A stretch of 64,000 nt of DNA from Terebella lapidaria (lineage: Eukaryota > Annelida > Polychaeta > Terebellida > Terebellidae), in NCBI GenBank assembly GCA_949152475.1, contig OX424555.1:17936868-18000867 (forward strand), given 5' to 3'. The notes beneath the pieces are model-generated. The model was not told the origin of the DNA and did not search any database. It worked only from the letters and a program-made list of their open reading frames with translations. Positions 11,241-23,289 of the stretch are shown piece by piece (position 1 is the stretch's first letter; every line of letters begins with the position of its first letter). The position numbers and the translations under genes were made by a program.

Positions 11241-13660
11241 AATGTTTCAAAGCAACAATAAACAATTGATTTTGTATGTTCAGATATACAGGTACACGAA
11301 AAACTAAACATCATGGACTATAAATGTACACGATCATCTTAAATGTCCATCGTATATCGTGGCTACTCATTAGTACATCATCAGGTTCACAATACTGGGC
11401 CAAGATTGTGGTAGTTGCATATGAGTTTCTGTGATGTAAAGGACAACTCTCGATTGTTCAATATCTATTCCGATTAGAAAATGATAGAAGAAATTTATCA
11501 GCTATAATCTATTTATATTAATCGACCTGTGATCCAATACAACAAGATTTTGCGTCCAAACCTCAACTTTGTAGTTTCATCGGCAATTTGAGAATGCAGA
11601 AGAAACCACATGAAATAGGTATATGACCATTCACAACCATCAAATTCTACTGATTAGATTGCATTTCATTCGTGGTTCCAATCTCTTGAAATTATCTCTT
11701 TCAAAAGCCTGAAAAGAAGTCATTCCAGTCAAGCCAATTTCACTGGTAACTGTGATACTTCATATTCAATAAAGTATGGCGTTCTTTTCAATGATGACAA
11801 GAACTTAGAAGTATTTACCACAGAGTAACTTCCAGGAGCGAACCAATAGCACCAAAAGCAAATTCATATAGCCATGGAAAATAAGAACCAAGAATCAGCT
11901 GCCAGATTTATAAGCCAGAACAATGTTGAGATACAGCATTAAAATGGCAATATGAAATGTATCCTCATTGCCACAACGGGTACTTGTGTACCACAACGGG
12001 TACTTGTCTGTCAACGCTGCGTTTAAGAAATTCTATGGACGTCATCATGATCTGGTTGATAAATACAGCAAATCCATGTCTGCCATGCAACTAGATCTGT
12101 TTTCATGTTAATTTTGGGGAATTCATGACGGGTGCCACTAGTGGGGCAGGAAATGCTCACTCTTTCCGGAACACCTGATTTCACCTCCTGATGGCCATTT
12201 ACGGGGGTTCATGAGTTTCCCTGTCATTTTTGTTTTCTCTCACTTCGTATGCCTGATATGACTTTCTGTCCCCGGACTATGAGATTGGATAACGGACCCT
12301 GTTTTGTTTGCTCGGAATACTTGATACTGGGTATTGATTCCACGTCTATTAGTATGGCCAGGAGTAATGGTTTTTTTCACCCTGGAATTAACAACAGAAA
12401 ATATGAGAAAGAGAATGTAGATTAAATTTTGAAGAGTGAATCCCCTAAGGGGTGGGACTAGTGTTTTGCCCGTGTACGAGTTCTGGTACATGTAAAAAAA
12501 ATTCCTCTCGATGATGTGCCGTGAATATCGTTGGATTCAAGAATATGTGTCACTGCGAAGTCTTTGATTTGCACCTCTCTGAACCGTGATTTGCACCTCT
12601 TGTCAAAGGATTCCGACCTTCAGAGCTTTCGATGATATAATCTATATCTGTGTCAAAACAACACAGCTCATGTCTTGTCTGTCTGGATACCCAGTAGGCA
12701 GATAATATCATGGATGATAAAGTATTATCTCGTTCATCTTTATATGTGATTTAAGCCTTTTGTTCCTACCTATATGGTCATGGTATTGTATTGCAGAATA
12801 TATGTACCGTAAGGTTAGAACCATTTACTCCTTTGAGTGTTGCTTTCACTGCGTGTGGGCAACGTTCACGCGTTTACCTTTACCTGATCTTCATGCGTTA
12901 ATGCGTTTACCTGATTTAGTTTTGCTTATTCACGCAGATCAATCGTTTGCCAGCTCAAGGAATAAAATGTATAATGTAGACAGCATGATTTTGTGCAAAG
13001 TAAAGTGGTAGTCATTTCCCGCCAATTAGTGGCATAATGCGCACGGCATTAGGTATCTCACTATAACTGCTGATTCAATGGTTTGTTCATTTTCTCACTA
13101 CCATAATCAAACTTTATATTTACCGTTGGAAGTATATTGGGCTCAAAATAATTACATGCTAAGCTGGTTCTTGAAGCAACCGGTAATGGTTAAAAGCCAA
13201 TCAGTCTCCATCCAGTGTTTTCAAGCATGGTTAACCACGACTTTGTGTGTATTATTTGTCTTAAAATATTGTACGTTTTCTTTATATTCTTGAAATGCAC
13301 TTTCAAGTTCGTGTCAATCAAGAATGCTAATAATTTCAATGATGGTGGAACTTTTATCATGATATTACGATCCCTGTCACATGCTTAATGTAAGAACTGC
13401 AAATAGAGACATCGAAAAGAATATTGGGATTCCTTGTTTATGACATATCTCGAGTGCACTGTTTTGATATTCACCGATCAGTCCATATCACGAGCAAATC
13501 AAATGCTTTTTCATGTTTTCTGTTACTAGTATCGCGAATCTAGTGATATGGTGAATTGAATAAGTTTGTTTCAGGAACCATTCCTCTTTTGTGTTCCTCA
13601 AATATTGACATCAAATTGGAATTTAAAGGCGTGACTGGCGCATACTCATTCGAATCAACA
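11241..13660 (+). repeat. Array copy 2, blocks D to J
   Basis: Blocks follow in the same order as in copies 1, 5, 6 and 7: D (about 11280-11640), E (11680-11900), F (12395-12640; TTCCTCTCGATGATGTGCC, ATATCGTTGGATTC), G (12660-12770), H (12990-13060; TTTCCCGCCAATTAGTGGCA) and J (13370-13450; TTCCTTGTTTATGACATATC). Short frames at 12760-13293 are not conserved in the other copies. A tandem ACCACAACGGGTACTTGT doublet lies at about 11973-12008. Confidence 0.7.
12060..12235. repeat. Dispersed repeat, partner at 43570-43710 on the other strand
   Basis: Read on the - strand this segment carries GGAGGTGAAATCAGGTGTT preceded by CATGAAC and followed by GAGTGAG and a GTGGCACC-like motif. The same order is seen on the + strand at 43570-43710. 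The two lie in different parts of the array, so this is an independently dispersed family rather than an array block. Terminal repeats were not identified. Confidence 0.55.
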
Positions 13661-13771
13661 CATGATGGTTTTGGATGTATTATGTTTATATCATAACATC
13701 CATTTCACACATAAACTTTGCTTCAGTATTTGCATGAACTTCCTAACTTTTCGCATGTATTATATATCAAA

Positions 13772-13900
13772 ACAAATATCAACTTTTGGTTTCAGTGAAC
13801 ATATGTATCTCTCGCAAAAGACATATTCACCTCGCAAAATATGTTTTTGCGAGAGGTATATATTTTCACGTAATCACCGAAACCAAAAGTCAATATTTGT
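13772..13900. mobile_element. Small hairpin (foldback) element
   Basis: Arms of about 55-60 bases are imperfectly complementary: the outer part pairs ACAAATATCAACTTTTGGTT with the reverse complement of AACCAAAAGTCAATATTTGT, and the inner part pairs CTCGCAAAA motifs. Copy 5 has no such sequence between blocks J and L. A target duplication is not clear. An open frame through it (13662-13904) is incidental. Confidence 0.65.
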
Positions 13901-16519
13901 ATAGTATGTCTTTTTTCGAATGGATTATTGCTGCCCGCGAACTAGTTTGTTGCATTATTTAGTTGATATTTATAATTTGTTGATAAGAATTAGGCTTCAC
14001 TTATGACATACGTAAAGAATACTTGGTATTTAAATTCGTCTTCCATGATTTCTCCAAGACAATATTTACCTAATGTTGACTAGGCACGGAACAGTAACTT
14101 TGTGGGCCGAATATTTTCACTTAGGTGATATTTCATGGGTTCATCAAATCTGCAATTATCATGTCGAAGTTTTACCAACGCATCACCCTACACGGCGAGA
14201 AGTAATTGACTGTGCTTTTATAGCGTACTGATGCCGCAGTTCTTGGCATTCGGTTCCAGACTTCTTGCCATTAACGGTTTGAGGAATAGGAAGGGTTTTG
14301 CTGTGTTTGTTGTGTGCCTGTGATTGGTGATTCTGTTTGGCTGCGAATTTGTTCATGGATTCATAAAGCTGTCAGAAGGCTGTTGCTTGCTGCCATGGAG
14401 ATTACACGGCCGGTCTCTAAAGTGGCAGTGCGTGTAACCACCGGTAATTAATGTCTTGAGAGCGTGCGGTGTAGCGCCATAACACACGCTCACTTATGGC
14501 ACTCACTCACCGGGTTCATGCCTTTGTGGATATCATGTCAATGCAAATATGCACAGAGAATGCGGTGAGCATCAAATCAACATCGCCATAATATGTGGTT
14601 GATCCCATCATGCTAAACTGCTTACAGGGATTTCCCGACAACAGCTGAGATAGGCAATATTCATTGACGCAAATACATACTAGAATATAATAATGAAAAT
14701 TAAAACTGTGAATTTATACAAATATTGCATGCGACCAAAATTGAATCATTGATATGTTCTGAAATGTATTTCACAAAGTGTGCCATATGCAACACTATTG
14801 TGAAGTCTATTCTCACGGCATGTAATGGCACATCGTAATCACGATTCAGATAATTTTGTGGTCGGTTGTTCTGGTCAAGTATAATACATGTTTAAGAAGA
14901 CCCAGCACTGGTCACAACACTGGCCCGAGTGGGGATATAAGCACAAATTACATGTGTGTCTATCAGCATTACTTATGAATCCTAGAGGAACATTGTGCAT
15001 GTTATGTCGAACATCATTCTGGTGATTGCGTGATTATTACAGATGGTTGATTTCCCGCCAGACAATACCCATCCAAACACGTTATGTCACGTTTAATGGT
15101 ATGCTCCCGCGGGAGAGTCGAGGGCTTGGCAGTGGAGGACTTACCAGGTGTGTGTGTTTGGATCAGATCCAAAGTCACGTGGGTGAGGACTACCTCCTTT
15201 GGTTGCAAGCGGCATGGTGTAAGACGTGGAAAATCGTGTCTTAATGATAGTTATTACCAACACGGAATAAACTTATTAGGCTGACGCATGTGACATTTCG
15301 CAGGAATCTAACAAGAAACTAATGTTTCTTCGTTTCTTTAAAGATGGTGAAAATAACAATCACAAGCCACACTTAACAGAAAGGCAACAGGAAAATGATG
15401 ACTTCTACCTGTGTAATACAGCCAAGGGACGAGACACATAATGTATTACTTAGTAAGACATGTATTACTTGATAAGATATGCATGTATAGATCTATATAG
15501 TTATTCCCAAAGATTATCACCTAATCATGAAAACAAGCGAAAATGAATTACAAACATGTTCAACTTCATTAAATGCATATGGTTTAGTATTTACAAGCAC
15601 ACTGTCGATTGGCAGACAACATCGTCTGGAGCAATCTGTCATATATCACCAGAAGTAACACTTTGCGGCGGAATGAACCAGACGTGTCCTGGCTTTCAGT
15701 GGCCACAAATTGACATACAGATTATTTGGTATCATCTTATCAATTCGGGATTATTGAATAGACTTTCGCTAAAAGGGTCGCTGAGTTCAAAGTCGAACCT
15801 TCCAGAATAAACCGACTTGAACTCCATTAAAGAAACCAATCGATCCCCGTGTTGAGGACTTGTTTTTCATTCAGTACCTACGCTCGCTGGTTGACTGTTG
15901 GTATGGGCTGTGTTCTCGTCAATTAGTCAAATACAGTTTCTCCATCAAAGAAAGATAGCTGCTTCTTCTGCTGAATCTTCCTTAGACTAGCACTTTGTAA
16001 GAGGACACACTGGACATTTCATTTATATTGCTATTATGAATTCCATCTCATAACATTTTCAGAACTAAAATGTGATGCCGTCATTGTAGATTGCATCATG
16101 CAAGTGATGAGAAGCAACAAAAGTATGCAATGAATGCCTCTTGTAAGCACTAGTAAGTGCCTTTTCCGGTCTAATGGTGTGTCCCTTCATGTGGATAAAC
16201 ATGTTCTTCTGCATTATGCACATTGTTAATTGCTCCCTTCGCCTTGCCCCCTGCACAGTTCTGGATACCACTCCTGTCAGTACGATTTCCCCGTTGACCT
16301 CCTCCTCATACAACTTGACAGTTCACTGTTTTATTCATGACGCCGCTTGATGTTTCCACTCACATTAAAACGCCGGTTTGTTTTTGGTATTCTTGCAGGC
16401 CACGAAGTGTTGTTCAAGCACGTGCAATTGACCCATGACGTTGCGAGATGTAGTGTAAGTGTAATGTGCAAAAAAAGAGCATACAATTTGGGTAGTGTGT
16501 TGTGGTAAAATATTATATT
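13901..16519 (+). repeat. Array copy 2, blocks L to V
   Basis: One of the two best-preserved stretches of the unit, aligning with 39330-41870 (copy 5). Landmarks in order: CTTATGACATACGTAAAGAA (L), block N at 14320-14590, TGGTCACAACA with TATAATACATGTTTA (O), GCGTGATTATTACAG and TGCTCCCGCGGGAG (P), CACGTGGGTGAG and GGTTGCAAGCG (Q), CGGAATAAACTTATTAGGCTGA (R), CAAGCACACTG and GGCAGACAACA (S), AACTTGAACTCCATTAAA-like (T), then U and V. Short frames at 15014-15284 and 15556-15810 lie over P-Q and S and are not kept in copy 5. Confidence 0.75.
14320..14590 (+). repeat. Block N, among the best-conserved array modules
   Basis: Seen at 14320-14590, 39670-39945, 55390-55610 and 61400-61675, with a truncated piece at 26480-26560. 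Invariant-looking cores include TGGAGATTACACGGCCG, GTGGCAGTGCGT, TGGCACTCACTC and GTGGATATCATGTCAATG. It is more GC-rich than its surroundings. A frame reading VDIMSMQICTEN is open in copies 2 and 7 but has a stop in copy 5, which argues against a protein. A conserved non-coding element or RNA segment is possible but not demonstrated. Confidence 0.6.
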
Positions 16520-17060
16520 TTAAAATTATGTTGGATTTTCTGTTTGAATTGTGGATATGATTGCAATCAAAATAACAGCAGTTGGTGGAGTAGTTATGGG
16601 AGTCCCGATGGTAAAACTGAATCAATTCTATGAACGTGGCGATTCACTCCGTGCCAAATGTAGGGGATCCATTGAATCAACTGACTCGTAAATCACATCG
16701 ATTTAAAAACATATACAATTTATTTCCACCGCTCTCTACTGAAGGCTGGTAGGAGTTCACTGATGCAAAGACCCCAGTCTGTGGGGATTGTGGTTCATAT
16801 CCACAGTACAATCACACTGACAAAGATCGAAGGATGTTTCTGACTTATTTTGATTACAGAAATGTCAGTGGGTTACAGAATTCCATTGACACAGTTGTTG
16901 AATGAGATCTATCAAGAGAGGTTCGCTTCAACCCCGATATCCGAGCATTATGTGTTTCTGTTATTGCCCATGAGTTCACTCAATTGAAACTAGATCATAG
17001 CACACCACTTCTAGAGACACTCTATTTGGAGAACAAAATTATATATACTTGTCTGTTCGG
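16520..17060 (+). repeat. Block W, copy 2 (broken short frame)
   Basis: Aligns with 23290-23825, 27470-28010, 41880-42345 and 63070-63475. The frame that stays open for 128 codons in copy 3 is interrupted here: a stop TAA follows ESTDS, a TAG replaces a Leu codon in GWLEF, and the frame shifts before MSVGY. If block W was ever coding, this copy is a pseudogene; more likely it is ordinary array sequence. Confidence 0.6.
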
Positions 17061-18145
17061 TCAATAAAATTAATCTAATATTAAGTTCAAAGATGTATGA
17101 TTGAATGTATGATTGAAATAGAACGATTGGTTTGAAAAAATATTTCATGAATATTATCATCAGGTATTTTGTCGATAATGCAAAATACATTAATATGTAT
17201 GTGTTGTCTTATGCGCGGTATAATCATTATTGTACAGTCATGTTTTTATTTTATTTTGGAAGCCGGTACTCCATAAAGGATAATACCAGAATAATGGGTA
17301 TATAGTTTCAGTTAGAGATGGAAACGTAATTGGTTACAGATAACGAACACTGAATTGAGTGATGGGATTATATTGCGTAGAAGATGTAGTTGAGACCAAA
17401 AAACATTTGTACGAGACTGATAGACAACTTCTATGGAACAAACATTGAAATGGCTGGTACCAAGATTTCCTCGTCAAATGCCGAAGCGGCAGTGTTATTT
17501 GGTATACACAGACCCTACATGTATATGAGATGTGTTAGTCTTTACCTGAACCACTGTTCCTTGCGTGATCGCACGTGGAATGATACCCCCTCTTTCAGTA
17601 AACCATGTGGCTAGTTGATAGAATAGATTACCATTCACCATATATTATTATCAAATAGAAAGTCCACCATGACTTAGTTGTCCAGACCCAATCCAGATAA
17701 CATGTAATTGTAATTCTCGCGTAAATATTCACAGTAGCGGTAGTGTGGTCGACTGAATGTTCCACGAATCGCTAATGATATGTTAAAGTTGAAAAATCGG
17801 TTTCTGAAATTCGTTATCAATCATTTGGCTAGCATATATTAGATGATATAGCCCCATTACAGCCGCCAAAATACGTCCGCATGACGCTGCAGTGGAGTTT
17901 GATTCTATTGGGCGATGTGAACAATTTGCTTACATCTGCGCTAACATAAATAAAGACACGAATTTCCCTATAATGTTATTTGCAACACAAAAGTATCAGA
18001 ATGCGTATTTAGGGTTACGTCAATATAATATACAATACATATACGAGTTTCAAGTGATACGGCTGTGTACTCTTCCATATTTCAAGCTATTTTTGTTAAT
18101 TCTGCATCACGGCATGGGACTATGTTCACTGCATTTTTAGGTTAC
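17061..18145 (+). repeat. Array copy 2, blocks X and W2
   Basis: Block X (to about 17270; GAACGATTGGTTTGAAAAA) is joined directly to W2 (17370-17830), as in copy 3 at 23840-24450. W2 contains an open frame (17390-17614) nearly shared with 24026-24211, including CVSLYLNH and RDRTWNDTPSFSKPC; flanking non-coding bases are equally similar, so this is not evidence of a protein. W2 also appears at 52180-52445 in copy 6. The tail to 18145 aligns with 24450-24750. Confidence 0.65.
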
Positions 18146-18169
18146 TGGACCTATGGTCCGATAACCTAT

Positions 18170-18216
18170 TGGCATGGCGTTGCGTCCGTCGTCGTCGTCC
18201 GTCGTCGTCGTCGTCC
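18170..18216 (+). repeat. (GTC)n-rich tract
   Basis: Repeated GTCGTC/GTCCGTC units directly after GGCATGGCGTTGC, a constant feature of this element family (compare 33995-34010 and 36365-36380). Confidence 0.85.
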
Positions 18217-18599
18217 ACATTTTTATCTTTTTTGTTTACAGGCGAATTTTTCTGAAATTTTGCACAAAAATACTTAAAAATAATTCAAGAAGGAGGTATT
18301 TTTTAGTTTTTTGATTTTCGCATTTTTTTCAAAATGGCGGCCGTTTTCGACGAAAAATGCCTGATTTTGGACTTTGGCGGCCATTTTCTCAAAATCTGTT
18401 CAGTAACTTTTTTTCTTTTTGATAAATAACACTCCTCATATGTACTCCTATGATGTCTATAAATTTCGTTGCGCTTGAATCGCTCGAAGTGGGCCATTTT
18501 GGCCCAAACTCGGCTCAAATGGGACTTTCCCATGTTAAATTCTCCTATGCTTTATAATGGGACACATTATGCCTAATATCTCACTTGATATTGAGATTA

Positions 18600-19160
18600 G
18601 AGACTAGGAATCAATTGTGGACCTATAGGAAATGATATATGCTGAATATTCTCGTGACCTTGAATTTGACCTCTGACCTCACTTTCAAGGTCAGAGCACA
18701 AAATGGCTTATATCTCGCTTATTATCGACTCTACAGCTTAGGAATCAATTGTGGACATATAGGAAATGATATATTCTGAATATTCTCGTGACCTTGAATT
18801 TGACCTCTGACCTCAGATTCAAGGTCAGACCACAAAATGGCTTATATCTCGCTTATTATCGACTCTACAGCTTAGGAATCAATTGTGGACATATAGGAAA
18901 TGATATATGCTGAATATTCTGATGACCTTGAATTTGACCTTCGACCTCATTTTCAAGGTCACAGGACAAAATGGCTAATATCTCACTTATTATCGATTTT
19001 ACAGCTTAGGAATCAATTGTGGACATATAGGAAATGATATATGCTGAATATTCTCGTGACCTTGAATTTGACCTCTGACCTCATTTCCAAGGTCCAAGGA
19101 CAAACTGGCTCATATCTTGCTCCTCTATTGACTGTATGGCTTGGGAATCAATTGTGGACA
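18600..19160 (+). repeat. 134-bp minisatellite with nuclear-receptor-like half sites
   Basis: The landmark CTCGTGACCTTGAATTTGAC and its variants start at 18651, 18785, 18919 and 19053, an exact 134-bp period. Each unit holds TGACCTTGA (inverse of the extended half site TCAAGGTCA), a TGACCTCTGACCT pair (perfect at 18667, 18801 and 19069), and usually a forward CAAGGTCA. These match known binding motifs for ERR/FTZ-F1-type and RXR/HNF4-type DR1 sites; binding here is inferred. Confidence 0.85.
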
Positions 19161-19166
19161 TGATAT

Positions 19167-19690
19167 ACAGTACTGATTTCGCAAAACCTCACTAGCCGTG
19201 CGAATGCTACATGCTAAATGCTAGGCCATGCGATTACGTGCGACTTGATGCTAGCATCAAATCGCATGGTGCGACCAGTGGGCGCGACGCCATCGCATCA
19301 GGCGGCCGTCTTAGTTGAACAGGCGAGCATTGTCTCGCACAGATGCGCGCATCCTTTATTTCGGATGCAAATACTGACTTTAATATGAACTGAAATGAAA
19401 CACTGCATTTTCCCATACGATCTACATGATACAGACTGTTTATAAACCACTCGACCATGTGTTTGCGAGCATATGCGAGCATATAATGGCCTTCACAAAA
19501 AATGCGAAATGCGAAATGCTTTTAGTGCACCACAGTGCCAAGAAGCAATGCTAGCATCGAGGGATACTCGCATACACAATGCTGGCATCAAATCGCATGA
19601 TACTACGTCAGGCGAAGTTGGGCGAACACGTGCTAAATGCCAGGTGTCCCATGCTGGCATTTTGGTGAGGTTTTGCGAAATCAGTACTGT
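19167..19690. mobile_element. MITE with perfect 26-bp TIRs and 9-bp target duplication
   Basis: The 26 bases at 19167-19192 (starting ACAGTACTGATTTCGC) are the exact reverse complement of 19665-19690. The 9-mer ACATGATAT lies immediately outside both ends (19158-19166 and 19691-19699). The interior has further inverted motifs (TGATGCTAGCATCA, ATGCTAGCATC, ATCAAATCGCATG) and no transposase. An 8-10-bp duplication fits Mutator-like or hAT-like superfamilies; the sequence alone does not decide. Perfect ends suggest it is younger than the minisatellite it interrupts. Confidence 0.9.
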
Positions 19691-19950
19691 ACATGATATA
19701 GAAAATGATATACACTGAATATTTTGATGACCTTGAATTTGACCTTTGCCCCTTCATTTTCAAGGCTACAGCATAAAATTGCTAATATCTCTCTGATTAT
19801 TGAACTTACAGCTTAGCAATCAACTGTGGACATGATATATGCTTAATGTTATATATGCTGAATATTCTCTTGACCTTGAATTCAACCAGTGACCTGGCTA
19901 ACACCTAAAATATTAAACATTGTCCGGTAACCTATCTTTGGCCCTTGGCC

Positions 19951-22900
19951 TAATTTTTTTAAAAATCCGATATTTAATGTCAGATAGACAAATACTTGTG
20001 CGCATTGGAAGTTTTGCATCGTACAGCTGTTCTAAGGACAGGTACTGATCACTTTCAAACAGAAAACCAAAAAACCGATTATTCCATTTTACGTTTGTAG
20101 TCCCCCCCCCCGTGCTAGGCTGCCCGTTGATCATCACGATCAATACTAGTCAATGGGCATAGCTCGGCAAATTATTTTATCGATGTCCAAGTTTCAGATT
20201 TTTCTCCCTCAAACACCTGAGACGGTTATGACTCATACACGATGACAATGAAATCCTGCCCCGAAGCTATCAGTACAGGGATTATGTCCTTTTATTGTCC
20301 AGTGTGTTCTTGGCTTGAGGTCTTTATTGCCGCTGCGAATTTCGACCGTGCTCCTTCTTCCCCTACACCCCAGAGCAAACAAAAAACGTCATTGCTTTAA
20401 AGAATCTTCAAGTATGCACAATGAGAACACTAGATGTTCCTCTATCGATGAATGGTTCTTGTAAAACTAATCAGGGATCATTTTCCTGCAAATCAAACAG
20501 TACAAGACACCTTGGTCTGTTTTTGGTTTTAACAGATCATGGGGTTTTAACATTCAAGAGAAAGTGATCGATTGTTCAATAAGTGAAATACATCGTACAA
20601 AATGAAATGCTTTAATTGGACAATGAAATGACAATTGTTCACATGCGTTCCAAGCCAAAGGCAAGGCGAAAAATATGAGAACTAGAATGGTAATGAAAAC
20701 ACCGTCGAAATACACACTTGATTGGAGGATATATACCTACATGAAAAGGTGAACATCATGTTTTGTGATCATAGAATTACAAGATCATTCAAGAGTTTCT
20801 GTGATGTACAGGACAAATTTCTATTGATCAACTGCCATCTATTCAGTTTAGTACACGATATCAGAAATGTATGCATCAATCTTCAATACTCGAAATTTTG
20901 ATGATGGTACAAACAACAAACAGTATGTGTGATAACAGTTTTCCAAGTAAATAAGTGCCATTTCACTGCACCAAACGCTACCCAGTAGACTGCAGCAGAT
21001 ACAATCCTTTCATGGTATCAATTCTTCGAAATCATCTCTTTTGAAAACCTGGATAGAAGTCATTTCATTCAACCAAATTCAATCGATAAATGTACATTGA
21101 TCAAAGCCGGCCTAGAAGACATCGTTGGGGTCAACTTAACCTTGGAACAGGGAAATCGTAAGGTGGAAAGCTGTATTAAAAAACAGTCGGTAACCAATGT
21201 ATCTAGGGTGAACCTAGGGATCCAACATTCTTATTCAATATAGTACCGCCGAATTGGACTTGCTGGTAGCATACACTGGCGCTCTTGTTAATGACGAAGA
21301 ATTTCTAAGGATTCACCACAGGGACACTTCCTGAAGTGAACCGAAAATTCCAATTCAAATAGTGAGGGAACTAAGAACCCGAAAACTAATGAGCTGTCTG
21401 GTTTAGAAGCCCTCACAATGTTCAGATACAGCATTAAAAGACGATATAGGATGGATCCACATCGTCACAGGAGGTACAGGAGGTTGATCTCATCGTGTTA
21501 AACGCATTAAAAGCATTTCCTGACAATAGCTATCACAGGCAATATTCATTCATGTGAATACATACTGGATTATAAAAATGAAAATTATAACTGAGTTTGT
21601 GCAAGATTGCATCCTATTAAAATTTATACATCGGCAATGATTTGTTGAGAAATCATCGAAAAGTAATTAAGGAGAATTCAAAGAGTGCAATATACAACAT
21701 AGAAGTTAGCTCTAAATTTGGCACATCTCAATCACGATTCAAATGACATGTATTCTGTTGTTCTGATCTTGTATAATTCACATCCATGAAGACCCAGTAC
21801 TGGTCACCACAATGACCTCAGTATGGATATGTGGGCAAATTACATGATTGTTACAGGTTGCTTGATTTCACTCCATACAATACCGTTCCAATCACGTTTA
21901 ATAGTACGAGCTGCTTTTCCGGGTGCGACTTGGCAGAGGTCAATTTGCCTATACACCCTGCAACATATCTTAAGTCAGTGACTGACCTAGTTCTTTTGTC
22001 TAGGGGTCAGTTCATGTTATTGTCACCGACTTGAGCTCAGAATTTGTGGACAGAAGATCAAGGGTGTTCCAGGGTGTATAATTAGTAGGTGGGTGTCTGG
22101 GTCAGATTTGGAGTCGAGTGGGTGGTGATTGTGATGAACTACCACGATTCTGCTTTGGCTGCAGGCTACATGGCGTGGGATTTGGAAAATCTTGCAAACT
22201 CCATGTTTCTAATTATTTAGAAATTTCTAATTATTTTGTAACATTTTCTTACATGCATCTGAAAGCACAGTTTCTAATTATTGAGAAACATGGAAAAAAA
22301 CTATTAGACTGATTCGTGTGACATTTCACAGAGAGTATACCAGGAAACTTTCAAGAATTTTCATTTTAAGATGAAAAATCTTTTGATCAAAAGACAAAAA
22401 AACATAACAGGTTCCGACTGCGAAATCACATACATACATGTATTATCGAGTATCGTCTGATCGATTGAAGGCATGTGAACAGACTTAAGGTAAAAGGGTC
22501 ATTGACTTCGAAAATTCAAACCCTCAAACCGTCAGAGAATAAACCAACTTGAACTCCATTAAACAAACCAATCGATAATCGTGTTTCCGACGTGTTCTTT
22601 GTTATGTACTTACGCTCCCTGGTGGACTGTTGCTCTGAACGGCTGGCGTGTTGTGTTGTCGTCGTCAATGCAGTATTCCTTCGCCCAAAAATATACCCAA
22701 TTGCTTGAAATGCTCCTTCTACTGATTTAGCCAATCCAAAGGAGACTTGTTTGCCTCAAAATCCCCCCTGGGAAATCCTCCTTAGACTGGTGCTCTGTTA
22801 GAAGGGCAGACCTGACATCTCAGTTCGGATAGTGCTATTATAACTTCGATTTTAATAGAATGTGATGTAACTTTCATGGACTGCATCATACAAGTGATGA

Positions 22901-23289
22901 GGATTGAAAAAAGTATTCGGCAATCGCCCCTTGTGCGCACTAGTAAGTGCATTTCTGGTTTGATATCGTGCAAATTGGTGATTACTACCTTCGCCTGACC
23001 CCCGCCCCCTGCAGTTCCAGATACTGCCCTGTCAGTATGATTTCCTCCTTGACCCTGTCCTCATGCAACTTGACAGTTCGCTGTTTTATTCATGAAGTTG
23101 TTTGATGTCTGCTCTCTCGTTAACATACTTGGTTGCTTTTGAGGTTTCTGCTGCCATGAACTATTGGCGGATGAATTTTCAAGATGTAGAAGTGTAATGT
23201 GGGAATGAAGTTTCGAGATGTAGTGTAAGTGTATGTGCAAAAAAAGTGTATACAGTTTGGGTAGTGTATTGTGGTAAATTATTCTATTT
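19951..23289 (+). repeat. Array copy 3, blocks C, E and N-tail to V
   Basis: Block C starts near 20115, after a C10 run at 20102-20111. E follows at about 21000-21480, then the array skips to the tail of N (21490-21600, TTTCCTGACAATAGCTAT), O (21750), P (21845), Q (22105), R (22310), S remnant (22440), T (22540), U (22780) and V (23090). Blocks F to M are missing, so this is a shortened unit. Close to copy 4 over C-E and T-V. Confidence 0.7.

Larger units (their letters stand above)
18146..19950 (+). mobile_element. Dispersed element with GTC-rich start and 134-bp internal minisatellite
   Basis: Inserted in copy 2; copy 3 has the uninterrupted site near 24760. It starts with a near-palindrome (GGTTACTGGACC ... 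GGTCCGATAACC), then ATTGGCATGGCGTTGCGTCC, an A/T-rich stretch with ATGGCGGCC motifs, four units of a 134-bp minisatellite, and ends near CCGGTAACCTATCTTTGGCC and a GGCCCTTGGCC stem. AGGTTACYGGAC occurs inverted at both ends. Related copies: 33966-35695 (+), 36165-37210 (+), 49391-50770 (-) and a fragment at 62255-62310 (-). No transposase; mode of spread unknown. A MITE at 19167-19690 lies inside. Confidence 0.7.

Noticed and set aside
17390-17614. Shared frame TKISSSN...RDRTWNDTPSFSKPC in copies 2 and 3
   Set aside because: Flanking bases are as similar as the frame itself, and the copy 6 version (52180-52445) does not keep it.
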